Of a stretch of 40,936 nt of DNA, positions 8,647 to 16,811 are shown in pieces (position 1 is the first letter of the stretch; each line of letters starts with the position of its first letter). The position numbers and the translations under genes were made by a program. The notes under the pieces are model-generated. The model saw nothing but the letters and a program-made list of their open reading frames with translations, ran no database searches and was not told where the DNA came from. This DNA comes from an uncultured Flavobacteriaceae bacterium (GTDB lineage: Bacteria; Bacteroidota; Bacteroidia; Flavobacteriales; Flavobacteriaceae): positions 1 through 40,936 of the forward strand of contig CALLVX010000063.1 of the NCBI GenBank assembly GCA_938010765.1, given 5' to 3'.

Positions 8647-9498
8647 TTACTGCGCTACCAAAACCTTGTCTTTTTCTAGCAGTAAGTCGATCAGTCCTAG
8701 TTCCAACAGTTGTTTCTGTACCTTTACAAGCGTTTTTTCCGGTAATTGAGATTGACTCCATTCCGTCATGCGCAACCAAGCCTGAATATCTTCCAACTGT
8801 TGTCCGTACCGGTTCGCAAGAGTACGATCGATACTCGGGATTGCTTTAAATTCTGAAGTGTATAGATTTATGGTTTCTAAAATATGCCTTAAGGTACCAG
8901 ACTCTTTTTGTAGAAAACTGTCTGTGACTGCAATCACAAAGCAAGGCCATGGGGTAGGGCAATCGCCTAATCGCCTAAAGACGCCTTGATCTACAATTGG
9001 TTTTGTTGTAAAATGCTCCCATAGAAAATAGTCTGCCCTCCCCTCGGTAAGCGATTCTATGGCACCTTCCAGCGTATTTATGAGTTCAAACTTGAGCGCT
9101 TCGGTATCCCAACCGTTGTTTTGCGCGTGCACATAGGCCATTAGGTGGCTACCGCTTCCAAAACGACTAATAGCCGCTTTTTGGTTTTGAAGCTCCGAAA
9201 TGCTCTTATAGGTACTTTTAGCGCCAACATGAATGCCCCATTGCAAGGGAGTGCCAATGTACTGCTGTACAATTTTCGCGTTGTTGCCGCCTGTAATACT
9301 TTTGATGATCCCCTCGGTTAGGATAATGGCTAGGTCTGTCTCTTCAGTTTCAAGCATTTGGCACATTTTACCTGTTCCTTCCGGCACTTCTATCCATTTA
9401 AGATCAATACCCCGTTCTTCAAAGGCCCCTTCGGCAATGGCCAAATGCCACGGCAAGTTAAAATGCTCGGGCACACCTATAATCTTTACTTTTTTCAT
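8647..9498 (-). CDS. Solute-binding-like protein of the Ca3427/SsuA type, without signal peptide
   Basis: The 283-residue sequence has the two-lobed type 2 periplasmic-binding fold of the nitrate/sulfonate/THI5 group. It opens with KVKIIGVPEHFNLPWHLAIAEGAFEERGIDLKW and shows an ISELQNQKAAISRFGSGSH segment and WEHFTTKP. The N-terminus starts directly with the first strand of the fold, so it has no export signal and is predicted to be cytosolic. The Ca3427-like subgroup of bacteria and fungi shares this feature. No ABC permease or ATPase genes are nearby. It lies 8 bases downstream of the nucleoside phosphorylase in the same operon, so a nucleobase, pyrimidine or thiamine-precursor-like ligand is possible. 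That link is inference only. Confidence 0.78.
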   Translation of the reverse strand: MKKVKIIGVPEHFNLPWHLAIAEGAFEERGIDLKWIEVPEGTGKMCQMLETEETDLAIILTEGIIKSITGGNNAKIVQQYIGTPLQWGIHVGAKSTYKSISELQNQKAAISRFGSGSHLMAYVHAQNNGWDTEALKFELINTLEGAIESLTEGRADYFLWEHFTTKPIVDQGVFRRLGDCPTPWPCFVIAVTDSFLQKESGTLRHILETINLYTSEFKAIPSIDRTLANRYGQQLEDIQAWLRMTEWSQSQLPEKTLVKVQKQLLELGLIDLLLEKDKVLVAQ

Positions 9499-9506
9499 TT
9501 TGATAG

Positions 9507-10376
9507 TTATTGGGTAAGTCTTTCGAGCACGTAACGAATCAAGTTATCTACCGCTATTTCCGGGTTTTCAGAAAACGTACCGGTATTCCGATTCGCTAAG
9601 ATACAGTTCATAGATACCGCACGGTGTCCCAACAATTTAGCCAATAAGTAAATACCCGATGTTTCCATTTCCAAATTGGTAATGCAGTGGTTCTCGTGCC
9701 GAAAAGCGGTAATTTTTAAGGGAAGGTCCGTTTCGGGAAGCGGAAGGCGCAAACTTCTACTCTGAGGTCCGTAAAAACCTGTATTTGTAATGGTTAGTCC
9801 AAATCGTATATGATTTGAGCTTAGTTTTGACATCAGCTCAGGGTCGCATTGCACCACATAGGGGTATGCTTTTTTGGCATTCCAGCCTGTTTGCTTTACA
9901 AATGCTTTGGCAATCTCTGGCTGGTCGATTTCCTTATGGGCGTAAAAATGCATCAAACCATCAAAACCCATTGCAAGTTCGCTAAGGAGAAAAGAATCTA
10001 TCGGAATATCTGGTTGCAGTGCTCCCGAGGTTCCTATCCTAACAATGTCTAAGGAAGAGTGTTGCTCTTTAACGGTTCTTGTATCGAAGTTAATATTGAC
10101 CAAGGCATCGAGCTCATTTAATACGATGTCGATGTTGTCTGTTCCAATCCCCGTAGATATGACCGTAAGTCTTTTCCCTTTTAAATGCCCCGTATGGGCA
10201 TGAAATTCTCTTTTGCCCTTGCGAGTCTCAATCGTATCAAAATGTCTGGAAACCTGATCAACGCGTTCCGGATCCCCAACAGTAATGATTGTTTGGGCGA
10301 TGTCTTCAGGTAAGAGGTTTAGATGATAAATACTGCCATCTGAATTCAGAATAAGCTCGGACGGACTTAGCGGCAT
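9507..10376 (-). CDS. Nucleoside phosphorylase (uridine/purine phosphorylase family)
   Basis: This family cleaves nucleosides with phosphate to a free base and (deoxy)ribose 1-phosphate. The 289-residue protein has the phosphate-loop motif VGDPERV, STGIGTDNIDIVLNEL, the RIGTSGALQ strand, and the ribose/base-contacting segment TNLEMETSGIYLLAKLLGHRA with the conserved METS. The layout favours the uridine-phosphorylase branch, though substrate preference cannot be read with certainty. Its start lies one base after the DUF1835 stop and its end is 8 bases before the solute-binding-like gene, so the three form one minus-strand operon. Confidence 0.92.
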   Translation of the reverse strand: MPLSPSELILNSDGSIYHLNLLPEDIAQTIITVGDPERVDQVSRHFDTIETRKGKREFHAHTGHLKGKRLTVISTGIGTDNIDIVLNELDALVNINFDTRTVKEQHSSLDIVRIGTSGALQPDIPIDSFLLSELAMGFDGLMHFYAHKEIDQPEIAKAFVKQTGWNAKKAYPYVVQCDPELMSKLSSNHIRFGLTITNTGFYGPQSRSLRLPLPETDLPLKITAFRHENHCITNLEMETSGIYLLAKLLGHRAVSMNCILANRNTGTFSENPEIAVDNLIRYVLERLTQ

Positions 10377-10377
10377 A

Positions 10378-11310
10378 CTACAATTTAAGTATTCTATCGG
10401 TAGTGGTATTGTAAAGGAAGTTGTATTTCAATGCCCCGCCAAGATACACCTCGTTATCTTGTATGCAGGAATAATAACTGGTTTGATTTTCTAGTATTTT
10501 TTTTCCTTTTCTAGATAATTTAACCGGATTAAGCGAAGTAAACAGTGGCTTTAAGCGGTTAATTGCACGTTCGTATTGCGAGTCACCAAAACCAAGCATG
10601 CCCTGGTTTTGTAAGATAACACCCAGAAAGGCACCTCTATTTTTCGGTTTTTCGGAATTGGCAACCTCTAAAATGTTGTTTTCCATTTGATTTAAACCAT
10701 TTCTAATAGAAGGGAAACGTTGCAGGTGTGTTTGAACGGCCTCTCCCAAATAGTCAAACTGGTATTGCTTAAAGTCTGTAAGGTTTTCGAGACGCATTGG
10801 GTTGTCACTACAATACAACTGCCACACATAGTCGGCATACTCTATATCATCTTGGGAAAGTACTTTCTTGTGGGTATACAAGTTCATTAATTGTTCCTCC
10901 GAAAGTTGGTTGAGGCTTAAAAGTTGGTCGCTATCGTCTTGCTTCCCAATGCACACCAATGATATTTGCGCGTATTTTCTATGGGTTTTAAGCCAGCTAA
11001 GGACGGCAAGCATATTTATTTGACAAAAAAGATCGTACTCAAACCAAAGTACGATCTCATCTTGTTGTTTATGATTGCAAAGTGAACGGTATTCCTTTAA
11101 AGTTTTTTCAATAAAGGAAGATTTTGAAACCTTGTAATTTTTATGGAGAAAATCAAAGCGTGTCTTCCAGAAGTTTTCACTGCCCACGTTCGTCAGTGTC
11201 TTGCCCTCACAAAGCATTTCGCGCCAAGTAATGATGTCACCCTTGAGCTTTAAAGATTTTAACGCCCCGGTAAAAGCATCACCGTTAGTAATATGCAAAA
11301 GAGAACTCAT
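10378..11310 (-). CDS. DUF1835 domain protein
   Basis: This 310-residue protein opens with LLHITNGDAFTGALKSLKLKGDIITWREMLCEG, the hallmark of DUF1835. The middle segment DEIVLWFEYDLFCQINMLAVLSWL is typical of the family too. The C-terminal half resembles the DUF3658-type region often joined to it. No enzymatic role is established. The protein is probably cytosolic, with no signal or membrane segment. It is the first gene of the operon with the nucleoside phosphorylase and the cytosolic solute-binding-like protein. A 135-base AT-rich gap upstream probably carries the operon promoter. Confidence 0.85.
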   Translation of the reverse strand: MSSLLHITNGDAFTGALKSLKLKGDIITWREMLCEGKTLTNVGSENFWKTRFDFLHKNYKVSKSSFIEKTLKEYRSLCNHKQQDEIVLWFEYDLFCQINMLAVLSWLKTHRKYAQISLVCIGKQDDSDQLLSLNQLSEEQLMNLYTHKKVLSQDDIEYADYVWQLYCSDNPMRLENLTDFKQYQFDYLGEAVQTHLQRFPSIRNGLNQMENNILEVANSEKPKNRGAFLGVILQNQGMLGFGDSQYERAINRLKPLFTSLNPVKLSRKGKKILENQTSYYSCIQDNEVYLGGALKYNFLYNTTTDRILKL

Positions 11311-11445
11311 GGGAGGAGCGGTTTAAGTTTCGTGGATTAAAAGTAACATTTAATCGAAAAAAACAAAATAAAATTAACACAAAGTAGTAGGAAATTTTCT
11401 TTTAAAAAACGGCAGGCCCGTCGATCAAGGCCCTTGAAGACTTAT

Positions 11446-11772
11446 TTAACCTCCTACACGTTTAACTTTAAAGCCTTTTGCTACCAACATTTCCATTATT
11501 TTATCACGATAGTCGCCCTGAATAATGATTTTTCCCTCTTTAAAACTGCCTCCTACACTTAATTTCGTCTTCAACTCCTTGGCGAGTTTTTTAAAATCAC
11601 TGTCTGCACCCTTATAACCTTCCAAAATGGTAATCGGTTTTCCCTTTCTCTTTTCGTACTTGCAAATAATGGGGTCTTCTTGTAGCCATATACTACTTTT
11701 GACTGGTTTTACAGTCCCTTTTTCAGGTACATGATCGGGAAATAGGTTCTTTAGTTGGTCTTCAAAACTCAT
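11446..11772 (-). CDS. SUI1/eIF1-like translation factor (YciH family)
   Basis: This 108-residue protein ends with the SUI1 fold: KRKGKPITILEGYKGADSD, then FKKLAKELKTKLSVGGSFK, IIIQGDYRDKIMEMLVAKGF and KVKRVGG. Bacterial members are small relatives of eukaryotic initiation factor 1 that may influence start-site choice, but their role is not essential or well defined. It follows the uncharacterised 147-residue gene by 10 bases and ends the three-gene minus-strand operon that begins with the 2OG oxygenase. Confidence 0.93.
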   Translation of the reverse strand: MSFEDQLKNLFPDHVPEKGTVKPVKSSIWLQEDPIICKYEKRKGKPITILEGYKGADSDFKKLAKELKTKLSVGGSFKEGKIIIQGDYRDKIMEMLVAKGFKVKRVGG

Positions 11773-11782
11773 GAGGGTGCGT

Positions 11783-12226
11783 TTATTTTGTTAGGGGTAA
11801 TTGCTCCTTATCGATTGTTACCAAAATCTCCTGCCCATACCGTAAATCGGTTATCCTGGGGAGAATCAGTTCAAGGGTTGTGGACTTCTGCACATGCTCT
11901 TCCTTGGTTTCCGTGTCGGGCATATAAATAAGGCCTTGATACCTTTTTGTTTGATATGCCAATGAAACATCGAAAAAGTAAAAATTCTCTGGGGATATGA
12001 ATTCGGACCAGGCTACTTGCTTAAAAAAATGCTTTGGAGTTCCTATTTTGAAGGAATACGGTGTAATATCAACATTCAAGGTCCCCAAATAGTAGGGGGC
12101 AAGATCGAGTCCTAATGCTTCAAAATAGGAGGCTTGTCGTGCAAGGGTCCTGTCAGGATAGCGATGATCCTCATTTTTTCCTGATGCGGCACCGTAGCCT
12201 GGGATTATCTTTGCTTGTATGGTCAT
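11783..12226 (-). CDS. Uncharacterised protein with a RibK-like GTLNV motif
   Basis: The 147-residue cytosolic protein is not confidently recognised. GYGAASGKNEDHRYPD followed by FEALGLDLAPYYLGTLNVDI is reminiscent of the archaeal CTP-dependent riboflavin kinase, where a glycine-rich start and a PGTLNV segment contact the substrate. The rest of the sequence (SEFISPENFYFFDVSLAYQ, TTLELILPRI) is also compatible with that beta-barrel fold. The likeness is by eye and weak, so no activity is claimed. It lies 25 bases after the 2OG oxygenase gene and 10 bases before the SUI1-like gene, so it is probably cotranscribed. Confidence 0.7.
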   Translation of the reverse strand: MTIQAKIIPGYGAASGKNEDHRYPDRTLARQASYFEALGLDLAPYYLGTLNVDITPYSFKIGTPKHFFKQVAWSEFISPENFYFFDVSLAYQTKRYQGLIYMPDTETKEEHVQKSTTLELILPRITDLRYGQEILVTIDKEQLPLTK

Positions 12227-12251
12227 ATATTCAACCGAGGTATATGGGCTT

Positions 12252-13202
12252 TTATCCTTTTATAAGGCCTAAATCAATCAGCCGCTCGTGTAAAAAATCC
12301 CCAGCACTAATATCTTCATATAGTTTTGGATGTTCGTCGTTAACACAGTTCGCCAGGCAATTTAGAGGCATCTCACTAATAGGATGCATAAAAAATGGAA
12401 TGGAATAGCGCGAGGTACCCCAAAGTTCCTTTGGGGGGTTTACTACCTTATGTATGGTAGACTTCAACTTATTGTTGGTAAGACGAGAAAGCATATCGCC
12501 CACATTGATCATTACCTGATCTGGGCGGGCAATGGCATCTATCCATTCCCCTTCGTGGTTTTGTACCTGAAGCCCTTTCCCATGCGCTCCCATCAACAAA
12601 GTAATGAGGTTAATGTCACCATGGGCGGCGGCTCTCTCGGCGTTCTTAGGCTCTTGCGTTATTGGGGGGTAATGAATGGGCCTTAAAATAGAATTCCCAT
12701 TTTTTATAAATGCATCGAAATAAGTTTCCTCTAAATCTAAATGAAGTGCAAGGGCGCGCAGCACATACTTTGCGGTCTTTTCCAACATGCGGTACGTTTC
12801 TTTACCTACCGCGTTGAATTCGCTTAGTTCGTCTACATACACATTCTCGGGATACTCCGCAGCTAACCTAGGGTTATCTTCGACATACTGTCCGAAATGC
12901 CAAAACTCTTTTAAATCGCCCTCTTTTCTACCTTTTGCATGTTCTTTTCCAAACGAGGTGTACCCTCGTTGTCCGCCGATACCGGGAATTTCGTACCGGT
13001 CCTTTACATTTTGTGGAAGTTCAAAAAATTGTTTGATCTCACTGTAAAGGTTCTTGACCAATTCTTCCGAAAGGAAATGCCCGCTTAAGGCTACAAACCC
13101 AATATCACCGAAGGCCGCGCCGATTTCTTCAATAAAACGTTCCTTTCGAAAAGGGTCGTCCGAAATAAAATCCTGTAAGTCTACATTAGGAATACCACTC
13201 AT
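12252..13202 (-). CDS. 2-oxoglutarate/Fe(II)-dependent dioxygenase, isopenicillin-N-synthase-like
   Basis: This 316-residue non-haem iron oxygenase has the iron-binding triad His194 and Asp196 (AAHGDIN) plus His251 (STIHKVVNP). The 2-oxoglutarate carboxylate-binding pair Arg265 and Ser267 lies in SRYSIPFF. The N-terminal DIOX_N half (IPNVDLQDF, GFVALSGHFL, GQRGYTSFGKEHAKG) is intact. The family oxidises many small molecules and the substrate here is unknown. It leads an operon with an uncharacterised gene and a SUI1-like gene. A TAACTTTG -7 element is present 23 bases upstream on the minus strand (13225-13232). Confidence 0.92.
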   Translation of the reverse strand: MSGIPNVDLQDFISDDPFRKERFIEEIGAAFGDIGFVALSGHFLSEELVKNLYSEIKQFFELPQNVKDRYEIPGIGGQRGYTSFGKEHAKGRKEGDLKEFWHFGQYVEDNPRLAAEYPENVYVDELSEFNAVGKETYRMLEKTAKYVLRALALHLDLEETYFDAFIKNGNSILRPIHYPPITQEPKNAERAAAHGDINLITLLMGAHGKGLQVQNHEGEWIDAIARPDQVMINVGDMLSRLTNNKLKSTIHKVVNPPKELWGTSRYSIPFFMHPISEMPLNCLANCVNDEHPKLYEDISAGDFLHERLIDLGLIKG

Positions 13203-13224
13203 ACCTCTGTTTTAAGGGTTTACA

Positions 13225-13232
13225 CAAAGTTA
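13225..13232 (-). promoter_or_regulatory. Candidate -7 element of the 2OG oxygenase operon
   Basis: On the minus strand this reads TAACTTTG, an exact match to TAnnTTTG, 23 bases before the start codon at 13202. The -33 region is only T-rich (TTTTCC), so support is partial. Confidence 0.4.
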
Positions 13233-13300
13233 GTAAATATTGTAAGGAAAAGCATCCCTCGCGATGGGCGATTTTCGTCCCTTTTTTTGTTACATTTAGC

Positions 13301-15310
13301 ATGTTTTTAAATCAAAAACCTGAGATTTATCACATGAGATACCAGAACAAGGGCATTTCCAAAGAAGTACAGCGATCACTTTATCAGAAAATGCTAAAAC
13401 CTCGAATGATCGAGGAAAAAATGCTCATCTTACTTCGCCAAGGCAAAATCTCAAAATGGTTTAGTGGTATTGGCCAAGAGGCCATATCGGTTGGTGTCAC
13501 CGCTGCAATGAAGCCCGATGAATACATCCTGCCCATGCATCGAAACTTGGGGGTTTTTACCAGTCGTGATATTCCTTTACAGCGCTTGTTTTCGCAATGG
13601 CAAGGCAAGGCGGGTGGTTTTACCAAGGGCCGCGACCGAAGCTTTCATTTTGGAACACAGGAATACAAAATTGTGGGGATGATCTCGCATCTAGGCCCTC
13701 AATTAGGGGTAGCCGACGGAATTGCACTTGCAGATATTCTACAGAAAAAAAAGAAGGTAACGGCCGTTTTTACTGGAGAGGGAGGTACCAGTGAAGGTGA
13801 TTTTCATGAAGCCCTCAATATTGCTTCCGTATGGAATCTTCCTGTGGTATTTTGTATCGAAAATAATGGATACGGATTGTCAACCCCTACCTCTGAACAA
13901 TATAATTGCAAGCATCTTGTGGATCGCGGAGTAGGATATGGTATGGAATCTTATATCATTGATGGGAACAATATTTTGGAGGTCTATTCGATGGTCGACA
14001 AATTGACCAACAGTATGAGACAGCGGCCGCGCCCTGTTTTATTGGAGTTCAAAACGTTTCGAATGCGCGGTCATGAAGAGGCAAGTGGCACCAAATATGT
14101 GCCTGAAGAGCTCCTAGAAAAATGGAGTGAAAAAGACCCAATAAGCAATTACCAAGCTTTTTTATTGGAACAAGGGATACTCACACAGAAGATAGTCACC
14201 AGCTTAAGGAACGAAATTGGTCAGGAAATAGATGCTCATTTACGTTTGGCCTCCGCGGAAAATGCAATGGAATCAACAATAAGTGAAGAATATAATGATG
14301 TATTCAAAAAATTTGATTATCAAGCAGTTACAGAAAATCTAACCAAAGACAATATTCGTTTGGTAGATGCGATTTCCCAAGGCCTGAAACAGGCTATGGA
14401 AAACCATGATTCGCTGGTGTTAATGGGACAGGATATTGCAGATTACGGAGGTGTCTTCAAGATAACCGATGGTTTTGTTGCCGCCTTTGGCAAGGAGCGT
14501 GTACGAAATACACCCATTTGTGAATCTGCTATAGTTTCTGCAGGTATGGGGCTTTCTATAAATGGAATGAAAGCGGTAATAGAGATGCAGTTTGCCGATT
14601 TTGTTAGCAGCGGGTTTAACCCAATCGTAAATTACCTGGCGAAAAGCCATTACCGGTGGAACGAAAAAGCCGATGTGGTCATTAGGATGCCCTGCGGAGG
14701 GGATGTGGGCGCAGGCCCTTTTCATTCACAGACCAATGAAGCTTGGTTTACCAAAACACCCGGGCTAAAGGTGGTCTATCCCGCTTTCCCATATGATGCG
14801 AAGGGCTTATTGGCTACTGCTATTAATGATCCAAATCCCGTATTGTTTTTTGAACATAAGGCCCTGTATCGCAGCATTTATCAAGAGGTGCCTACTGCTT
14901 ATTATACCCTTCCCTTAGGAAAGGCGGCCTTGCTGCAAGAAGGCCATGCCATTACTATTGTAAGTTATGGAGCCGGCGTACACTGGGCATTGAACACCTT
15001 GAAAGAACACCCTGAGGTATCGGCCGACCTAATAGACCTTCGGTGTCTAATGCCGTTGGATGTAAAGGCCATTTATGCATCGGTACGAAAGACCGGAAAA
15101 CTGATTATTCTTCAAGAAGATAGCATGTTTGGAGGCATTGCTAGTGATATCGCTGCTTTGGTGATGGAAAATTGTTTTGAAAAGTTGGATGGCCCTGTAA
15201 AAAGGGTGGCAAGTTTGGAAACGCCGATTCCGTTTGCTAAGAATCTTGAAAACAATTACCTGCCCAAAGACCGTTTTAAAACAGCACTTCTCGAATTACT
15301 TGCCTATTAG
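13301..15310 (+). CDS. 2-oxoisovalerate dehydrogenase E1, fused alpha and beta subunits
   Basis: This is the thiamine-diphosphate-dependent E1 of a branched-chain 2-oxoacid dehydrogenase complex, with both subunits in one 669-residue chain. The alpha half shows RMIEEKMLILLRQGKISKWF, GQEAISVG and the cofactor motif GEGGTSEGDFHEA...ENNGYGLSTP. The first motif has GEG where many families have GDG. The beta half begins near residue 350 (LVDAISQGLKQAME). It continues with NTPICESAIVSAGMG, EMQFADF, GGDVGAGPFHSQ and the C-terminal transketolase domain (IVSYGAGVHWAL). The complex supplies branched-chain acyl-CoA, used as primers for iso-fatty acids common in Flavobacteriia. The start is at 13301 or the in-frame ATG at 13334; both keep all domains. 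E2 and E3 genes are not in the window. Confidence 0.93.
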   Translation: MFLNQKPEIYHMRYQNKGISKEVQRSLYQKMLKPRMIEEKMLILLRQGKISKWFSGIGQEAISVGVTAAMKPDEYILPMHRNLGVFTSRDIPLQRLFSQWQGKAGGFTKGRDRSFHFGTQEYKIVGMISHLGPQLGVADGIALADILQKKKKVTAVFTGEGGTSEGDFHEALNIASVWNLPVVFCIENNGYGLSTPTSEQYNCKHLVDRGVGYGMESYIIDGNNILEVYSMVDKLTNSMRQRPRPVLLEFKTFRMRGHEEASGTKYVPEELLEKWSEKDPISNYQAFLLEQGILTQKIVTSLRNEIGQEIDAHLRLASAENAMESTISEEYNDVFKKFDYQAVTENLTKDNIRLVDAISQGLKQAMENHDSLVLMGQDIADYGGVFKITDGFVAAFGKERVRNTPICESAIVSAGMGLSINGMKAVIEMQFADFVSSGFNPIVNYLAKSHYRWNEKADVVIRMPCGGDVGAGPFHSQTNEAWFTKTPGLKVVYPAFPYDAKGLLATAINDPNPVLFFEHKALYRSIYQEVPTAYYTLPLGKAALLQEGHAITIVSYGAGVHWALNTLKEHPEVSADLIDLRCLMPLDVKAIYASVRKTGKLIILQEDSMFGGIASDIAALVMENCFEKLDGPVKRVASLETPIPFAKNLENNYLPKDRFKTALLELLAY

Positions 15311-15322
15311 ACGCGACGCTTC

Positions 15323-15356
15323 TTTGATATGGTATTTTATCGAAATTGTACCTTTG
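15323..15356 (+). promoter_or_regulatory. Bacteroidota-type promoter before the lipocalin-like/OmpA pair
   Basis: TTTG at 15323-15326, a 22-base gap and TACCTTTG at 15349-15356 match both elements of the primary sigma-factor consensus of the phylum. The start codon at 15445 lies 88 bases downstream, so the transcript would have a leader of roughly 80 bases. Confidence 0.65.
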
Positions 15357-15444
15357 TTTATATGGCATTAACAAGTTTTAACGTTCCGGTATGATCGGGA
15401 TTGTTTTTCCCTCCGTATATATAATAACCCAAAAATTAAAAACA

Positions 15445-15921
15445 ATGAACAAACCTCTTATGTTCATCATTGCGTTTGCGATGATGGCTTCTTCTTGTTC
15501 TGTGTCTAAAGGGGCACGGGACCAACGCAATCTGCTGAGCGGCAGTTGGACACTTAATAATATCTCCTACGAAAACGCCACAGGAAATTTTCAATCGGTC
15601 ATTTTTAACGATGCGAAAGATATCTGTTTTGAAGGTAGCGATTGGTTTTTTAGGGATAATAATAGTACCGGGCGCTATACCATAGCTCCTTCCTCTTTAT
15701 GCAATGAGGGGGATCGGTACATTCGCTGGTCGGTAGTTGATGGTAGCCCCAATCAATTGCAATTTAAACCGATTGATGCAAAGAATAAGGATATTTCAGG
15801 CGGACTAGGGTATCGGTTAAACATTACGGCTTTGACCGTTTCGAATATGACACTTAAATCTAATGCCACTGTCGGAGCAGACCGGGTGACGATTGTATAT
15901 GAATTTACCAAAAAACAATAA
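15445..15921 (+). CDS. Lipocalin-like lipoprotein
   Basis: The ATG at 15445 begins a lipoprotein signal (MNKPLMFIIAFAMMASSC); the upstream in-frame ATG at 15391 would bury it behind 18 non-hydrophobic residues. The 159-residue protein has a lipocalin-like start, LLSGSWTLNNISYE, then alternating strands (NFQSVIFNDA, ICFEGSDWFFRDNNSTGRYTI). Such small lipoproteins are common in Flavobacteriaceae and their ligands are unknown. The OmpA-family lipoprotein begins 6 bases after its stop, so the two are cotranscribed. Together they probably serve the outer membrane or cell wall. Confidence 0.82.
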   Translation: MNKPLMFIIAFAMMASSCSVSKGARDQRNLLSGSWTLNNISYENATGNFQSVIFNDAKDICFEGSDWFFRDNNSTGRYTIAPSSLCNEGDRYIRWSVVDGSPNQLQFKPIDAKNKDISGGLGYRLNITALTVSNMTLKSNATVGADRVTIVYEFTKKQ

Positions 15922-15927
15922 AATAAG

Positions 15928-16623
15928 ATGAGACGAATATTTATAAAGTCAATGTACATAGTAATGACAGCATCCTTGATTATGGGTTGCAATGCCGTTA
16001 AAAATGCAAACAACACCCAAAAAGGTGGTGCTATCGGCGCAACCGGAGGTGCAGTAATCGGCGGTGTTATTGGAAATAATGTCGGCAAGGGCAATACGGC
16101 CTTAGGAGCTATTATCGGCGCCGTTGTTGGTGGTGCCGCCGGTGGATATATTGGGAATCGAATGGATCGTCAGGCCGAACGGATCGAAGAAGAGATTCCT
16201 GGAGCAGAAGTAAGCAGGGTAGGAGAAGGAATCAACGTAACCTTTACAGAAGATGCGGGCGTATATTTTGATACGAACAAATCAAATGTAAAAGGTACTT
16301 CCGCTACTACCTTAGATAAGCTTGCCGGTATTTTTAAGGAGTACCCAGATTCCTATATTTTGGTAGAAGGGCATACCGATAGTGCCGGTGCCGATGAATA
16401 CAATTTGAATCTATCAAAACAACGCGCCGAATCTGTTACCAACTATTTGGTAACCCATGGTATCTCTAAAGGCCGTTTTACAACAAAATGGTATGGGGAA
16501 AGTCAGCCTAAAGGCGATAATACCACCAAAGAAGGCAAAGCCCAAAATAGGCGCGTAGAACTTGCAATTGTAGCCAATGAAGAGCTAAAACAAGAAGCCA
16601 AGGATAAAACAGGTGGCCAGTAA
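15928..16623 (+). CDS. OmpA-family lipoprotein with a glycine-zipper segment
   Basis: This 231-residue envelope protein has a lipoprotein signal ending IMGC. A glycine-zipper region follows (GGAIGATGGAVIGGVIGN, then GAIIGAVVGGAAGGYIGN) at roughly residues 33-80. The C-terminal OmpA domain includes VYFDTNKSNVK, VEGHTDSAGADEYNLNLSKQRAESV, YGESQPKGDN and NRRVELAI, the standard diaminopimelate/peptidoglycan-binding signature. It probably anchors the outer membrane to the cell wall. It is the second gene after the lipocalin-like lipoprotein and is followed by a strong terminator. Confidence 0.94.
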   Translation: MRRIFIKSMYIVMTASLIMGCNAVKNANNTQKGGAIGATGGAVIGGVIGNNVGKGNTALGAIIGAVVGGAAGGYIGNRMDRQAERIEEEIPGAEVSRVGEGINVTFTEDAGVYFDTNKSNVKGTSATTLDKLAGIFKEYPDSYILVEGHTDSAGADEYNLNLSKQRAESVTNYLVTHGISKGRFTTKWYGESQPKGDNTTKEGKAQNRRVELAIVANEELKQEAKDKTGGQ

Positions 16624-16679
16624 TGAGCTGAAAGACATGTTAATAGCTTGCGAATATATTCATTTCGTAAGCCCATGCT

Positions 16680-16712
16680 AAAAACCCCGACTCTATAGTC
16701 GGGGTTTTTATT
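16680..16712 (+). terminator. Strong intrinsic terminator
   Basis: AAAAACCCCGACT pairs perfectly with AGTCGGGGTTTTT around a CTAT loop (13-base stem) and ends in a T-rich run. It lies 57 bases after the OmpA lipoprotein and separates it from the polyketide cluster. Confidence 0.92.
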
Positions 16713-16811
16713 TAATAAAGAACTCCCAATTACTCTTTCGTTTGCCTTCAAAAGTCACTATTTTAGGTTCCGAACAAAAATTTACAACCGATTTCTAGAA
16801 GCTTCTCTAAA

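Noticed and set aside
13758..13800. GEG in place of GDG in the thiamine-diphosphate motif of the E1 protein as a sign of inactivity
   Set aside because: The rest of the motif, including ENNGYGLSTP, is intact, and from memory Bacteroidota homologues share this GEG; not a loss.
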